The notes below the pieces were generated by a model. The model worked only from the letters and a program-made list of their open reading frames with translations, was not told the DNA's origin and searched no databases. From Nocardia gamkensis NBRC 108242 (GTDB lineage Bacteria > Actinomycetota > Actinomycetes > Mycobacteriales > Mycobacteriaceae), in assembly GCF_001612985.1 (NCBI RefSeq), contig NZ_BDBM01000004.1:62001-126000 (forward strand): DNA of 64,000 nt, given 5' to 3'. The position numbers and the translations under genes were made by a program. Of the stretch, positions 20,085-30,490 are shown piece by piece. The stretch's first letter is position 1. Every line of letters begins with the position of its first letter.

Positions 20085-20885
20085 TCAGCAGATCGATGCC
20101 TCGACCAAAGCCATGAGTTGGTCGGCGATGGCGGGTGACGCCGCGATCGTGTCGGGGGAGTCGAGGCTGTGCCGCCGAGAGGTCGAGTCGAGAACGAGAG
20201 CGCCCGCCTCACGGGCTATGAGTACACCCGCGATGGTGTCCCATGGCTTGTTGGACAGCATGACGCAGGCGTCGGTTCGGCCTTCGGCGACCCACACGAG
20301 ATCGAGGGCGGCGGATCCGAACATTCGTACGCGCTCGACGGTTGCCGCCAGTGCCGCAGTGAGGGCTATGCGACGCTTGTTCTTCGATTCCGCCTCTAGG
20401 CCGACCGCGTAGTCACCGATGGAAACAATTGCCCGGCCTAGTGCTTCGATGTTGCTCGCTTTGATCGGCTTGTCGTTGCCGATCGCACCCTGGTCGGCGA
20501 CCGCGTAGTATTCCAGACCCAGAAATGGTGCGTTGACAACTCCGATTACCGGTTCGCCGTCCTGTACCAGAGCCAGCGAGACCGCGCAGAGCGGCAGTCC
20601 GTGGATGAAGTTGGACGTCCCGTCGATCGGATCGAGAACCCACATGGACCGGGCAGTGCTATCGAGCGACATATCGTCGGATTCCTCCCCCAGGAAGCCG
20701 AACTCGGGTGTCGTTTCGGCCAGGTACCGCCTGATGTGGCCTTGAATCCGATGGTCCAAATCGGTTGCGTAGTCACGGTCGCTCTTGGTGTGGATGCTTC
20801 CTCGATCGGCCCTGCGGAGCAGTCCGGCTCCAGCATCAACAGCCGAACGGGCGACTCCGAGCAACTCGTCTCGACTCACTGTCAT
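20085..20885 (-). CDS. inositol monophosphatase-family phosphatase
   Basis: A 266-residue Mg-dependent sugar-phosphatase-fold protein. The metal-site motifs are GEESDD, then LDPIDGTSNF (the DPIDGT signature), and WDTIAGVLIAREAGA near the C-terminus. Substrates in the family include inositol phosphate, histidinol phosphate, FBP and PAP, and the motifs do not separate them. The start at 20885 follows an exact GGAGG. Base composition is visibly less GC-rich, with more T/A-ending codons than the genes on both sides, which hints at recent acquisition. Confidence 0.9.
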   Translation of the reverse strand: MTVSRDELLGVARSAVDAGAGLLRRADRGSIHTKSDRDYATDLDHRIQGHIRRYLAETTPEFGFLGEESDDMSLDSTARSMWVLDPIDGTSNFIHGLPLCAVSLALVQDGEPVIGVVNAPFLGLEYYAVADQGAIGNDKPIKASNIEALGRAIVSIGDYAVGLEAESKNKRRIALTAALAATVERVRMFGSAALDLVWVAEGRTDACVMLSNKPWDTIAGVLIAREAGALVLDSTSRRHSLDSPDTIAASPAIADQLMALVEASIC

Positions 20886-20959
20886 ACCGACGAAACCTCC
20901 TGAGCGCTGGACCCGTCCGTCAGTGTCTCGGCGACGAACGCCGAGTGGGTCTGCCTCGG

Positions 20960-21754
20960 CTATCGGTTGCCGAGGAAGAGGGTTTGCGTGCTGCGGCCCA
21001 AGGGACCCTTTTCGTCGTAGAGCGCCGATTCGGCCATACCTATGCCATGGGGTTGGGGGTAGGTGACGGCGTCGAGGCAGACCCATTCACCTGCGGGCCG
21101 GCGGTGCAGGGTGACCGTCAGGTCGGTGTTGATGAACAGGTACTTCGACCAGTCCATGACCGCGCTGACGCCGTTTCCGGAATCCGCCGCCGCGAGGGTG
21201 CGTTCCAGCGGGCTCGGGTCGGTGCCCGCGACGATCGGGTATTTGATCCGGATCCAGCACACGGCAGGTCCGGGCTCGGTGAAGGAGCCACTGACGAAGC
21301 GGTATTCGATGGCGGTGTGGAAGCCCACCGGCTGGGTGGAGGGGAACGGCGCGGGCACGTCCGCATGTTCGGGACCGGGGCGCGTGCCGGTGGGCAAGAA
21401 ACGTTCCGGCAGCGACAGTTCCGGTTCGGACAGCTTGAACCGCCAGGCATTCGCGCGCATCACCGGCCCGCGCTCGGTGGACAGCGTCGCCTCGATGAGT
21501 TCGACGCTGCGGCCGGGGCGGACGACCCGCGCTTCCGCCGTCAGCGGTTCCAGCGGCACCGGGCCGAGAATCTCGACCGCGACCCGGCCGACCTGGAACC
21601 CCGGGCGTGGTTCGCACCGCTCGATCACGTGCCCGAGCAGCGCCGAGGGCGGACCGGCGTGTTGGGCATCCGGCGACCAGGGGCCGCGGGTCAGCTCGGT
21701 CGAGAGGAAACGACCTGGTTGATCAGGGTCGGGCAGGTAGAACGCGTCACTCAT
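20960..21754 (-). CDS. acyl-CoA thioesterase-like double hot-dog protein
   Basis: A 264-residue protein of the TesB-like thioesterase family. The N-terminal hot-dog half carries GPWSPDAQHAGPPSALLGHVIE and the C-terminal half VMDWSKYLFINTDLTVTLHR, where the fold's catalytic Asp/Thr usually lie. It probably hydrolyses a fatty acyl-CoA. It lies directly downstream of the KasA-like synthase on the same strand (181-base gap), so the two may form a lipid-modifying unit. Confidence 0.85.
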   Translation of the reverse strand: MSDAFYLPDPDQPGRFLSTELTRGPWSPDAQHAGPPSALLGHVIERCEPRPGFQVGRVAVEILGPVPLEPLTAEARVVRPGRSVELIEATLSTERGPVMRANAWRFKLSEPELSLPERFLPTGTRPGPEHADVPAPFPSTQPVGFHTAIEYRFVSGSFTEPGPAVCWIRIKYPIVAGTDPSPLERTLAAADSGNGVSAVMDWSKYLFINTDLTVTLHRRPAGEWVCLDAVTYPQPHGIGMAESALYDEKGPLGRSTQTLFLGNR

Positions 21755-21935
21755 GACCGCGCCCGCCTCGATGACCTCGCGCGCGGCCGCACGCTGTGTT
21801 CTCGGTTCTCTCGCTCACGTCGATGTCCGTCCCTCGGGCCAAGTGGTCGGTTGTCTCACGACGTTAGCCCGCGAGGTGATGCCCTCCGCCGTCACACCCC
21901 CGGCCGGGCGCCGGTGCGACGTGGTGACCGCGGAA

Positions 21936-23180
21936 TCAGACCCGGCCGAACGCCAGCGCGACGTTGTGCCCCCCGAAGCCGAACGAATTGTTCAGCGCGA
22001 AATTGATGCGCTGGATGCGCGGCGCGCCTGCGACGATGTCCAGGTCGATCGCCGGGTCGAGATTATCGAGGTTCAAGGTGGGCGGGACGACCTGATCCCG
22101 CAGGGTGAGCATGGTGACCAGCGACTCCAACGCGCCGACCGCCCCGATCGAATGCCCGAGCGCGGATTTCGGCGCGTAGACCGAGGCATCGGGCACGACG
22201 GAGGCGATCGCGTTGGCCTCGGAGGCGTCGCCGATGGACGTCGACGTGGCGTGCGCGTTCACATGCTGGATATCCGAAGCCCGCAGCCCTGCGGTCTCGA
22301 TGGCCTTGCGCATCGCGCGGGCCGCGCCGATGCCCTCCGGCTCGGACGCGACGATGTGATAGGCGTCAGAGGTGATGCCCGCGCCGAGAACCCGCCCGTG
22401 CACGGCGGCCCCGCGCGCGCGAGCGTGCCGCTCGGACTCGAGCACCAGCAGCGCACCCGCCTCGCCGAAGACGAATCCGTCGCGATCCCGGTCGAACGGG
22501 CGCGACGCGCGTTCTGGGTCGTCGTTGCGGGTGCTCATGGCACGCATCATGGCGAAGCTCGCGATGGGCACGGCGTCGATATGCCCTTCGACGCCACCCG
22601 CCACCACCACGTCCGCCTCGCCGGTGGTGATCAGCCGCCACGCGTGCGCGATCGCCTCCGAACCCGAGGAGCAGGCCGACACCGGAGCGAAAACACCGGC
22701 CCTCGCTCCGATCTCGAGCCCGACGGTGGCGGCGGGACCGTTCGGCATCACCATCGGCACCGACATCGGCGACACCTTGCGATAGCCGCCCGCGCGCATC
22801 GCGTCGACCGCCGAAATCAGCGCGTCGCCGCCCCCGAGCCCGGTGCCGATGGCCACCGCCAATCGGTCACCGTCCACCTCGGGCGCGCCGGCGGAACGCC
22901 ACACCCGGCGGCCGAGCACCAGCGCCATCTGCTCGACGTAGGAATGCCTGCGCTGTTCGATCCGGGTGAGATCGGCGCCGGGCTGTGACTTCAGCTTGCC
23001 GCCGATGCGGACCGGCAGGTCGTACTCGGCCACGAAAGCGTCCTCGAGCGCACCGATTCCGCTGTGGCCCGCCAGCAATTCGGACCAGGTCGTGTCCATG
23101 TCGTCGGCCAGCGACGTGGTTGCCGCGTACCCGGTGACCACCACCGAATCCCGAGTTTCTGAAGCGATTGTTACAGTCAC
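21936..23180 (-). CDS. KasA/KasB-type 3-oxoacyl-ACP synthase paralogue
   Basis: A 414-residue condensing enzyme strikingly close to mycobacterial KasA (416 residues). The nucleophile is Cys170 in [11 protein letters not shown] (KasA Cys171), and the two His lie in NAHATST and [15 protein letters not shown]. The long shared blocks [20 protein letters not shown] and [17 protein letters not shown] are present. It should extend ACP-bound chains by two carbons in FAS-II-type mycolate elongation. The usual kasA-kasB genes cluster with acpM; this copy stands alone with a thioesterase gene and a divergent TetR gene. The GTG at 23180 gives the KasA-like length. The left half of the intergenic dyad falls inside its first codons. 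Confidence 0.93.
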   Translation of the reverse strand: MTVTIASETRDSVVVTGYAATTSLADDMDTTWSELLAGHSGIGALEDAFVAEYDLPVRIGGKLKSQPGADLTRIEQRRHSYVEQMALVLGRRVWRSAGAPEVDGDRLAVAIGTGLGGGDALISAVDAMRAGGYRKVSPMSVPMVMPNGPAATVGLEIGARAGVFAPVSACSSGSEAIAHAWRLITTGEADVVVAGGVEGHIDAVPIASFAMMRAMSTRNDDPERASRPFDRDRDGFVFGEAGALLVLESERHARARGAAVHGRVLGAGITSDAYHIVASEPEGIGAARAMRKAIETAGLRASDIQHVNAHATSTSIGDASEANAIASVVPDASVYAPKSALGHSIGAVGALESLVTMLTLRDQVVPPTLNLDNLDPAIDLDIVAGAPRIQRINFALNNSFGFGGHNVALAFGRV

Positions 23181-23207
23181 GATGTCATGAATACCTGTAC
23201 CAATCGC
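23164..23207. promoter_or_regulatory. 13-bp inverted repeat between KasA-like and TetR genes
   Basis: GCGATTGTTACAG (23164-23176) and CTGTACCAATCGC (23195-23207) match as an inverted repeat at 12 of 13 positions with an 18-base spacer. TACAGTCA also recurs directly at 23172 and 23208. The repeat spans both divergent starts, so the TetR protein probably represses the synthase and itself here. Confidence 0.68.
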
Positions 23208-23219
23208 TACAGTCAACCC

Positions 23220-23777
23220 ATGGCCCGCCCCCTAGACCACGCCAAACGCGCCGAACTGCTCGCCGCCGTGGTGCGCTACATCGCCGACCACGGCCTCGCG
23301 GACCTGTCGCTGCGCCCACTGGCCGCCGAACTCGGCACCAGCTCGCGCATGCTGATCTACTACTTCACGACCAAAGAGGAGTTGCTGGTCCAAGCGCTGG
23401 CGACGCAGCGCCCCGACATCGCGGCCGTCTTCGCCGATATCGCCGACGCGTCCCAACTGCGCGACCGGCTGTGGGACTTCTGGACCGCCAATACCTCGGG
23501 TGAAGGCCGCACGAGCGTCCGAGTGATGCTGCAAGTCGTCGGCGCAGCATGTGCTCCACAGAGTCCGTACGCCGACTACGCCATCTCGGCGATCTCCGCG
23601 TTCGTGTCGGCCCTGGCCGACGGGCTGCGCAACCTCCCGTCCATCGACGACCCCGAAGTCGTTGCGACCCTGCTTGTGTCGGGCTTGCGAGGGATTTTGC
23701 AGGACCGGATGATCACCGGCGATGTCGAGCGCACCGATCGCGCGGCCCGCCGACTGATCGAGCAGACGGTGCTCTGA
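23220..23777 (+). CDS. TetR-family regulator, divergent from KasA-like synthase
   Basis: A 185-residue protein with [24 protein letters not shown] near residues 29-49. The ATG at 23220 is chosen over 23187 because it lies 6 bases after TACAGT (23208-23213), implying a leaderless transcript, and because the earlier start would lie between the operator arms. The C-terminal domain resembles the TetR_C group found with lipid genes, though not decisively. It probably responds to an acyl chain that the neighbouring synthase or thioesterase handles. Confidence 0.88.
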   Translation: MARPLDHAKRAELLAAVVRYIADHGLADLSLRPLAAELGTSSRMLIYYFTTKEELLVQALATQRPDIAAVFADIADASQLRDRLWDFWTANTSGEGRTSVRVMLQVVGAACAPQSPYADYAISAISAFVSALADGLRNLPSIDDPEVVATLLVSGLRGILQDRMITGDVERTDRAARRLIEQTVL

Positions 23778-23937
23778 TCTCGCTTATCGGCATCGGGAAG
23801 AGATCCTCATATGCCAGACGGATCGCGCGCACCGGTCGGTGTCGTGACGCACCATCGGCTACATGAATACGCACGATCGTATCGGCGCGGCCAATGCCCG
23901 AGCCGGCCCGTGCTGCTGGATGGTGGTGCTGACCACA

Positions 23938-23972
23938 GGTTCGCCCCGCGCTGTGACAAGACGGGGCGAACC
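23938..23972. terminator. bidirectional hairpin GGTTCGCCCCG/CGGGGCGAACC
   Basis: A perfect 11-bp stem (23938-23948 with 23962-23972) with a 13-base loop lies in the 260-base gap between a plus-strand TetR gene and a minus-strand unknown gene. It marks the edge of the less GC-rich accessory stretch. Confidence 0.65.
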
Positions 23973-24037
23973 GGTCAGGAGTCCTGTGTTGCCTGGACGA
24001 TCCGCCGACTGGTAATTCTGCCTTCAGTGCGACGGAG

Positions 24038-24493
24038 TCAATCCGTGGTGGATTGATCCTGATACTGGTCGACGAGGTGCTGGTAGAAGCGGTTCTCTGG
24101 CGATTCCAGCGAGATGGCCCGCAGGCCGAGGGTGACCTTCCGGCCAATTGCCGTCGAGTATCCGTTTTCGTCGATGCCGAGATCCTCTGCGACCGCTGGT
24201 ACCAGTTCATCTAGCTCGTCATCGGTCACGTAGACGGCGAGACGGCATTCGACCGGGATGCGCGCGGGGTCGTAGGCGTCCCCCCACGCGCGCTGCGCGA
24301 ACTCATCGACCGCGGTGACCGGTCCGAAGCTGGTAAAGCACGGGATACGGTTCACCCCGCGGATCCGATGAACGCTCTCTTCGAGCGCCAGCGCGACGGG
24401 GTGGATTCCCTCGCCGCCGTGGGCGCCGGGGCCGGTCGCGTCGGGCAGCCCGAGTCCTACCGCGAACTCCCACACTTGGTGTTCGTCGTCCAC
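24038..24493 (-). CDS. hypothetical protein, 151 residues
   Basis: Not recognised. It is acidic, with no signal peptide or membrane segment. The C-terminal half looks like a regular helical domain (VTDDELDELVPAVAEDLGIDENGY, then RFYQHLVDQYQ). The GTG at 24493 is chosen because AGAAAGG sits 6 bases upstream and the protein starts cleanly there. The upstream secreted-protein gene ends 14 bases before it on the same strand, so they are likely co-transcribed. Codon use is less GC-biased than in the flanking genes. An immunity-like or stress role cannot be judged from sequence. Confidence 0.7.
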   Translation of the reverse strand: MDDEHQVWEFAVGLGLPDATGPGAHGGEGIHPVALALEESVHRIRGVNRIPCFTSFGPVTAVDEFAQRAWGDAYDPARIPVECRLAVYVTDDELDELVPAVAEDLGIDENGYSTAIGRKVTLGLRAISLESPENRFYQHLVDQYQDQSTTD

Positions 24494-24507
24494 GTACAAC
24501 CTTTCTG

Positions 24508-24870
24508 TTATTTCTTCGATGAGCTCTCGACGCGGCAGTGCTTGACCTTCCGCCCCTTGGGTGCAGCCGCTTGTGCCTTGTTCCAGGCGTCCTTCTCGGC
24601 CGCGTCCTTCGTCTTTCCCGTCCCGGTGTACTTCTCCGGGCCGGTGGCGTCTGTCCGGTCCAGATTCTCGAAGTAGCAGGACAACGTCACGGTCCACTTG
24701 GCGGTGAACTCGAACTGCCAGTGCGGGTGTGCCGGGTTGACGGGTTCGGCCGCAATGGTCGGTGTCTCCGCCTGTGCGATGGCGACCCCAGCTGTTGATG
24801 CGCCTGCGATGCACGCGGCAGTCAGCGCGATTGTAGTGACAAGTCGCCGCCCGACCGAAATGGTTCGCAT
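24508..24870 (-). CDS. small secreted protein
   Basis: A 120-residue protein with a clear signal peptide (MRTISVGRRLVTTIALTAA, cleavage after AIAQAE near residue 35). The mature part has two Cys (LSCYFENL and KHCRVES), likely a disulfide, and a Lys-rich C-terminus containing TGKTKDAAEKDAWNKAQAAA. The start at 24870 follows GGAGGGGACG. Function is unknown. It is likely co-transcribed with the unknown gene 14 bases downstream. Confidence 0.75.
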   Translation of the reverse strand: MRTISVGRRLVTTIALTAACIAGASTAGVAIAQAETPTIAAEPVNPAHPHWQFEFTAKWTVTLSCYFENLDRTDATGPEKYTGTGKTKDAAEKDAWNKAQAAAPKGRKVKHCRVESSSKK

Positions 24871-25072
24871 GTCGTCCCCTCCGTCTGTTGAAGGTATCTC
24901 CTTCACTGGTCTTAGACGACACTGCGGCACAACAGGTTCCATCTACCGTGGTGACCGGTGTCACTGGGACACCGTAGGCCGGTGAGGAAGCGGATACGAT
25001 GCCGCGCTTGCGGAGTCCCGCGACTACGAGATGAGGATGGGCGACAACACGGGCATGAACCGGACTGGTTGC

Positions 25073-25438
25073 TCAGCTAGGGAGGGTGGTCCCGGCGTAG
25101 CTTCCCCAAGGGACCTCGATGATGTCGTCGGGGTTGTCGTTGTAGGTTGAATTGATCGAATCGATGACCGCGTCCTCTACCTCCCGCAGTATGGGCTCCG
25201 GGATATCGGTCGCGGAAGTGACCTCCAGCAGGAAGTACGCGCGATCGGCGGCGTCTTGGCCTGCGTGCTGGGCAGCCCAGTCCAGATGCATCTCGTAGTC
25301 GGCCTCTGTCTTCCGCTCGAGTTCAATTCGGGCGTTGGTGAATTCAGCGAACTCGGCGACCTTCGTTGTCAGCGCCGATCGGATAGCGTCTGCCTCCGCC
25401 GGGGTGCAATACAGTTGGATCACCACGTAGCTGCTCAC
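25073..25438 (-). CDS. hypothetical protein, 121 residues
   Basis: Not recognised. It begins SSYVVIQLYCTPAEADAIRSAL, a beta-strand then helix, and ends in an acidic stretch (NPDDIIEVPWGSYAG), suggesting a small soluble alpha/beta protein. The GTG at 25438 follows GAAAGG, the same ribosome-site style as the other genes of this stretch. It is divergent from the XRE regulator, with a 196-base gap that must hold both promoters. Confidence 0.68.
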   Translation of the reverse strand: MSSYVVIQLYCTPAEADAIRSALTTKVAEFAEFTNARIELERKTEADYEMHLDWAAQHAGQDAADRAYFLLEVTSATDIPEPILREVEDAVIDSINSTYNDNPDDIIEVPWGSYAGTTLPS

Positions 25439-25634
25439 TTCGTCGTGCCTTTCTCGGATTCCGCGCCCTCGGCCATGAGTGCGCGTCACTCTGGTTTGCG
25501 GCCGTGTGTAAACAATCCCCGACTATCTCGGGAGCCATGCCAGCGGCCTTGAAATCCTTCAGCCTGCCTGCCACGCGCACGCTGGGAGCAGCAGGTACCG
25601 TCGCAAGTTGTAGCCATCGGCGGAGGAGTACGCC

Positions 25635-26864
25635 ATGAACGACATTCCACCGAACGAAGTCGGGCGCAGGCTGCGCGAGATCCGCGCGTGGCGCGGGCAG
25701 AGCCTCGAGGTGGTCGCGGGACTGGCCGGTATCAGCTATGGATACCTGGGTCGGCTCGAGCGCGGGGAACAACCGCTGTCCAACCGCGCCACCCTCGAGG
25801 CGATCGCACGTGCGCTGAAGGTGTCGCCCTCGGAGTTCAATGGCCAGCCGTGGGAGACCACCGATGGACCAGCGGCTGAGGCGTATGCCGGTCTGATTGC
25901 CGTCGAGAATGCGCTGGAGATCTGTGAACTCGGCACGGATCCCGGGACAGATATACGCGAATGGGCGGAAATCGCGGCGGATCTGGCTGCGCTGGAGGTT
26001 GTTCGGGAGTCCACCGACTACGCGGCTGCCTGCGTGCTAGCTCCCGGATTGCTGACCGAGTTGCATTCGGCGTATGTCCGACGCCCCGAGTGGAGGCGTG
26101 AAGTCTTGGTAGGCATCATCCGTTGCTACTACGCATTGGCGCAGACGACCAAGCGGCTCGGAGTTCGGGGTTTGCCGATCATGATCGTCAAGGCCGCGCA
26201 CGCCTGTGCGGAAGAACTCGAGTCGCCCGCGTGGATCGGGTTCGCGGTGTGGTTGCGCGGCAGCATCGCGGGCTCGCTATCGCGTTCGAAGCAGTACGAC
26301 CGTGCTGTGCGCACAGCCGACAGGCTCAGGCCGCATCTCGATGACCGTTCTGTTTTGCAGGCGTACGGCATGCTCCACTTGTCCGCAGCGCTGGCGGGAG
26401 CGGTGCAATCCGACAGGGACACCGCCAACACACACCTCGCAGAGGCCGGAGCGGTCGCGGCACGGATGAATGAGGAGGTCGGTAGCTTCGCACGACTGTG
26501 GTTCGGCCGTACCAACGTTGGGATGTGGCGGTCGTCTATCGGAATGGAACTCGGCGACGGGCCCAGTGCTGTGGAGGTGGCGCGTGATTTGCCGGTCGAA
26601 TCCATTCCGTCGCCGTCCCGTCGGGCCAACTACTACGCCGAAGCCGGGCGGACGCTCCTTGCCGAGCCGAAGTTCCGAGACATGGGCCTTGCCCTGCTCA
26701 TGAAAGCGGAAGACATCGCACCACAACAAGTTCGCACTGACTTCTTCGTTCGCGAAGCGATCGCGGATCAGCTACGTACTGCTCGACGGGATGCCGGCGG
26801 CCGGAATCTGCGCGGCCTCGCCTGGCGTCTGGGGATCGCACCTGACCTTGCACCCAGAAACTGA
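25635..26864 (+). CDS. XRE-family regulator with TPR-like C-terminal domain
   Basis: A 409-residue protein. Residues ~7-65 are a Cro/CI-type HTH (GRRLREIRAWRGQSLEVVAGLAG with GYLGRLERGE as recognition region). The remaining ~330 residues are helical pairs of the kind seen in actinomycete regulators with TPR/NsdA-like sensor parts, which often bind peptides or control development and secondary metabolism. The start is preceded by GGAGGAG. It lies among unknown small genes, and the divergent 25073-25438 gene is the most likely target. Confidence 0.88.
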   Translation: MNDIPPNEVGRRLREIRAWRGQSLEVVAGLAGISYGYLGRLERGEQPLSNRATLEAIARALKVSPSEFNGQPWETTDGPAAEAYAGLIAVENALEICELGTDPGTDIREWAEIAADLAALEVVRESTDYAAACVLAPGLLTELHSAYVRRPEWRREVLVGIIRCYYALAQTTKRLGVRGLPIMIVKAAHACAEELESPAWIGFAVWLRGSIAGSLSRSKQYDRAVRTADRLRPHLDDRSVLQAYGMLHLSAALAGAVQSDRDTANTHLAEAGAVAARMNEEVGSFARLWFGRTNVGMWRSSIGMELGDGPSAVEVARDLPVESIPSPSRRANYYAEAGRTLLAEPKFRDMGLALLMKAEDIAPQQVRTDFFVREAIADQLRTARRDAGGRNLRGLAWRLGIAPDLAPRN

Positions 26865-27056
26865 CCTCGATCACCGCCTGTCCTTTCGGGACAAATCCGT
26901 TGTGCCCCTGCTCATAACGTCAGCTGCGGCCCCGACGCCGGGGTGAGCGGGCCGATTCCTCATCTCGGCCGCGCCAGCGCAGCTATGGCCGCTGGCTGGT
27001 GTTGATGCCGTCGGCGTCGGGTGCCTTCCAATCGGATCGCAGGGAGGCGCAGGGGT

Positions 27057-27536
27057 ATGGATGCGAGCAGCGAGCAGGGGTTGTATTCGGCGGGTGTGGC
27101 CGAGCTGGAACGGATGGCGGCGTATCTGAGAGACAAGTCCACGCCGCTGCGGGGATTGCCGACGGTTGCGTCCGGTGTCTCGGCGATCGGGTTGCGGTGC
27201 CTATCGGTCGCGGATGCGGAGGCGGCTAGCGATCAGGCCACCATTGAGGCGCTGGCGCGTCGGCACGGATATACGTTGCTGCACACGTACGTGGTTGCCC
27301 CGCAGACCGTCTCGTTGGTCGTTGTGACGGCTGTGCTGGAAATGGTGCACGTAGCACGCGCGGGTGCGGTGATCGTTCCGGGAATGGCGCATCTGGGCGG
27401 TTCGGTTCCGGCCGAGTTCGCGCGGGTGTGCAGTGTGGTCATGCCGGGGCATGTGATGCTGGGCCGCGCGATGTATCCCACGTCCGCGCCCACACAGCCC
27501 GGTGACCACACCGGTGCGGGAGTGCGGGGGTGGTGA
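27057..27536 (+). CDS. hypothetical protein, possibly a degenerate resolvase-like fold
   Basis: A 159-residue protein of unknown function. The middle (LRCLSVADAEAASDQATIEALARRHGYTLLHTYVV) has the spacing of the serine-recombinase N-terminal domain: strand, Ser, a Q-containing helix, then RHGY. The arginines needed for recombination are not evident, so activity is doubtful. The ATG at 27057 follows GGAGGCGCAGGGG. The stop overlaps the next gene by GTGA, so the pair is translationally coupled. The resemblance is weak and by eye. Confidence 0.6.
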   Translation: MDASSEQGLYSAGVAELERMAAYLRDKSTPLRGLPTVASGVSAIGLRCLSVADAEAASDQATIEALARRHGYTLLHTYVVAPQTVSLVVVTAVLEMVHVARAGAVIVPGMAHLGGSVPAEFARVCSVVMPGHVMLGRAMYPTSAPTQPGDHTGAGVRGW

Positions 27537-27754
27537 CCGGCCCGGCTGGGTCTCCGCACCCGGAGGAGCCCGACGTTCACCTGTCGGTGTACCTGCACGA
27601 CCAGCGCATGGACTTCGCCGCCTGCCTGACCGCCGCCCTGGTGTTCGTGCAGGAATGGAACGCCCATCATCGCCCCGACGCGGTGACTGTGCTGCCCGGC
27701 GACCCGACCGGGCTCCCACGCTTACCCTGCGAACGGCTCTACCTCGAACCCTGA
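27533..27754 (+). CDS. hypothetical small protein, 73 residues
   Basis: Not recognised. It contains LHDQRMDFAACLTAALVFVQEW and a Pro-rich C-terminus. Two adjacent GTG codons (27530, 27533) could start it; the second gives the usual GTGA overlap with the preceding gene. The coupling is the main support for a real gene. Confidence 0.5.
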   Translation: MTGPAGSPHPEEPDVHLSVYLHDQRMDFAACLTAALVFVQEWNAHHRPDAVTVLPGDPTGLPRLPCERLYLEP

Positions 27755-27978
27755 CCAGGCGACGAACCCGGCGTCCCGCTGGGACACGACGAGCAAGTAG
27801 ATGGCGTGGCCTCTGCGGGTCTGCGTCGACGGCCAGATGGCTCCGCCCAAAGCCACTGACTACCTCATGGCGGTCCACCGCCGACCGCCAAGGCCGACGG
27901 TTCACCACGACTCGGTGGGCTTCCGCGCGGCACGCCAGCTTCGCAGAGCTTGCGGTACCTTCCGTGTCGGCAAAAGAT

Positions 27979-28368
27979 CTATTCGGGTGCGTAGAGTTCG
28001 GGCTCGAACAGTGCTTTGGCGCCGGCGCGGGTGTGGAGCTTCCGTTGCAGGGAGCGCAGGATCTGGATCGCTTCGGTATCGCGAATCGCGTTGACGAGTT
28101 GGAACTCGACGCCCGCGCCGAAGAGGTCACTGCCGAAGGCCAACTCGCTCAGAAACAGCACCCTCGCGGTCTCGACCTCGGTCAGCATGGCTCCGTCGCG
28201 GACCGCGCGACGGAGCCGGGCGGCTTCGTCATCGAAGCGGTCACGGTCGGCAAACCCCAATGCACGCACTGGGATCGGTGCGTTCGTCGATACCCCGACC
28301 CAGCTGGCCAGAGCTCCGTCCACGAAATCGCGTTCCGCGGGCGTCAGCTTCGACATATCGAATTCCAA
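27979..28368 (-). CDS. hypothetical protein, 129 residues
   Basis: Not recognised. It is helix-rich (MSKLTPAERDFVDGALASW, later VEFQLVNAIRDTEAIQILRSL), soluble and charged. The TTG at 28368 is chosen because AGGAG lies 8 bases upstream; the ATG at 28356 would be 20 bases from it. It is the last gene of the accessory stretch before thiC. Immediately upstream another frame reads plausibly as protein for about 30 codons, so a frameshifted longer N-terminus is conceivable. Confidence 0.6.
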   Translation of the reverse strand: MEFDMSKLTPAERDFVDGALASWVGVSTNAPIPVRALGFADRDRFDDEAARLRRAVRDGAMLTEVETARVLFLSELAFGSDLFGAGVEFQLVNAIRDTEAIQILRSLQRKLHTRAGAKALFEPELYAPE

Positions 28369-28558
28369 CAGTCTCTCTCCTGAAGTCGTACTCCTCGACA
28401 ATGGTGAGCACCTCCTTCAAGGCCGCTCTGGTCATGGCGCCGGGCGCGTCCCTCCCGATGCCGAGCATGCGGATGGGACTCGTGCTCGAGGTGTTCCACC
28501 GGCTGCACGAGCCATTGCTGCGGGTGACAGCGCTGCTGCGAAACGCAGGAATAGAACC

Positions 28559-28591
28559 CCCGCCGCCCGCCGGATCGCGGCGGGCGGCGGG
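28559..28591 (-). terminator. terminator hairpin of thiC
   Basis: A perfect 14-bp G/C stem (28559-28572 with 28578-28591) with a 5-base loop begins 7 bases past the thiC stop. On the minus strand it is followed by GGGGTTCTATT, a weak U-rich tail. This is the expected place for thiC transcription to end. Confidence 0.72.
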
Positions 28592-28597
28592 TGGTCG

Positions 28598-30355
<1,758 letters not shown>

Positions 30356-30490
30356 GGTTGTGAAATTTTCCTGCCCGACCATACCCGGACCGCCCGGCCG
30401 CGTGCCCGGCGATTCGCCGCGATCGAGCGAACTCCCAGGCAGCGGCATCGGCGGCGACGTGCCGAGGCGCGGTCGAAAGTCGCGTCGAGA

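Noticed and set aside
24951..24964. GTGAC-CGGT-GTCAC palindrome upstream of the 24508-24870 gene
   Set aside because: Short arms and a position about 80 bases upstream of the start give too little to call an operator.
27773..27785. GTCCC-GCT-GGGAC hairpin in the convergent gap 27755-27978
   Set aside because: A 5-bp stem is too weak to call as a terminator.
27201..28130. 309-codon minus-strand frame
   Set aside because: It is Arg/Pro/Ser-rich without domain features and overlaps two coupled plus-strand genes with ribosome sites.
28241..28468. 75-codon minus-strand frame just upstream of the 27979-28368 gene
   Set aside because: Its first ~30 codons look protein-like, but the rest is an out-of-frame copy of the downstream gene. 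No ribosome site was found, and it may at most be a frameshifted N-terminus.
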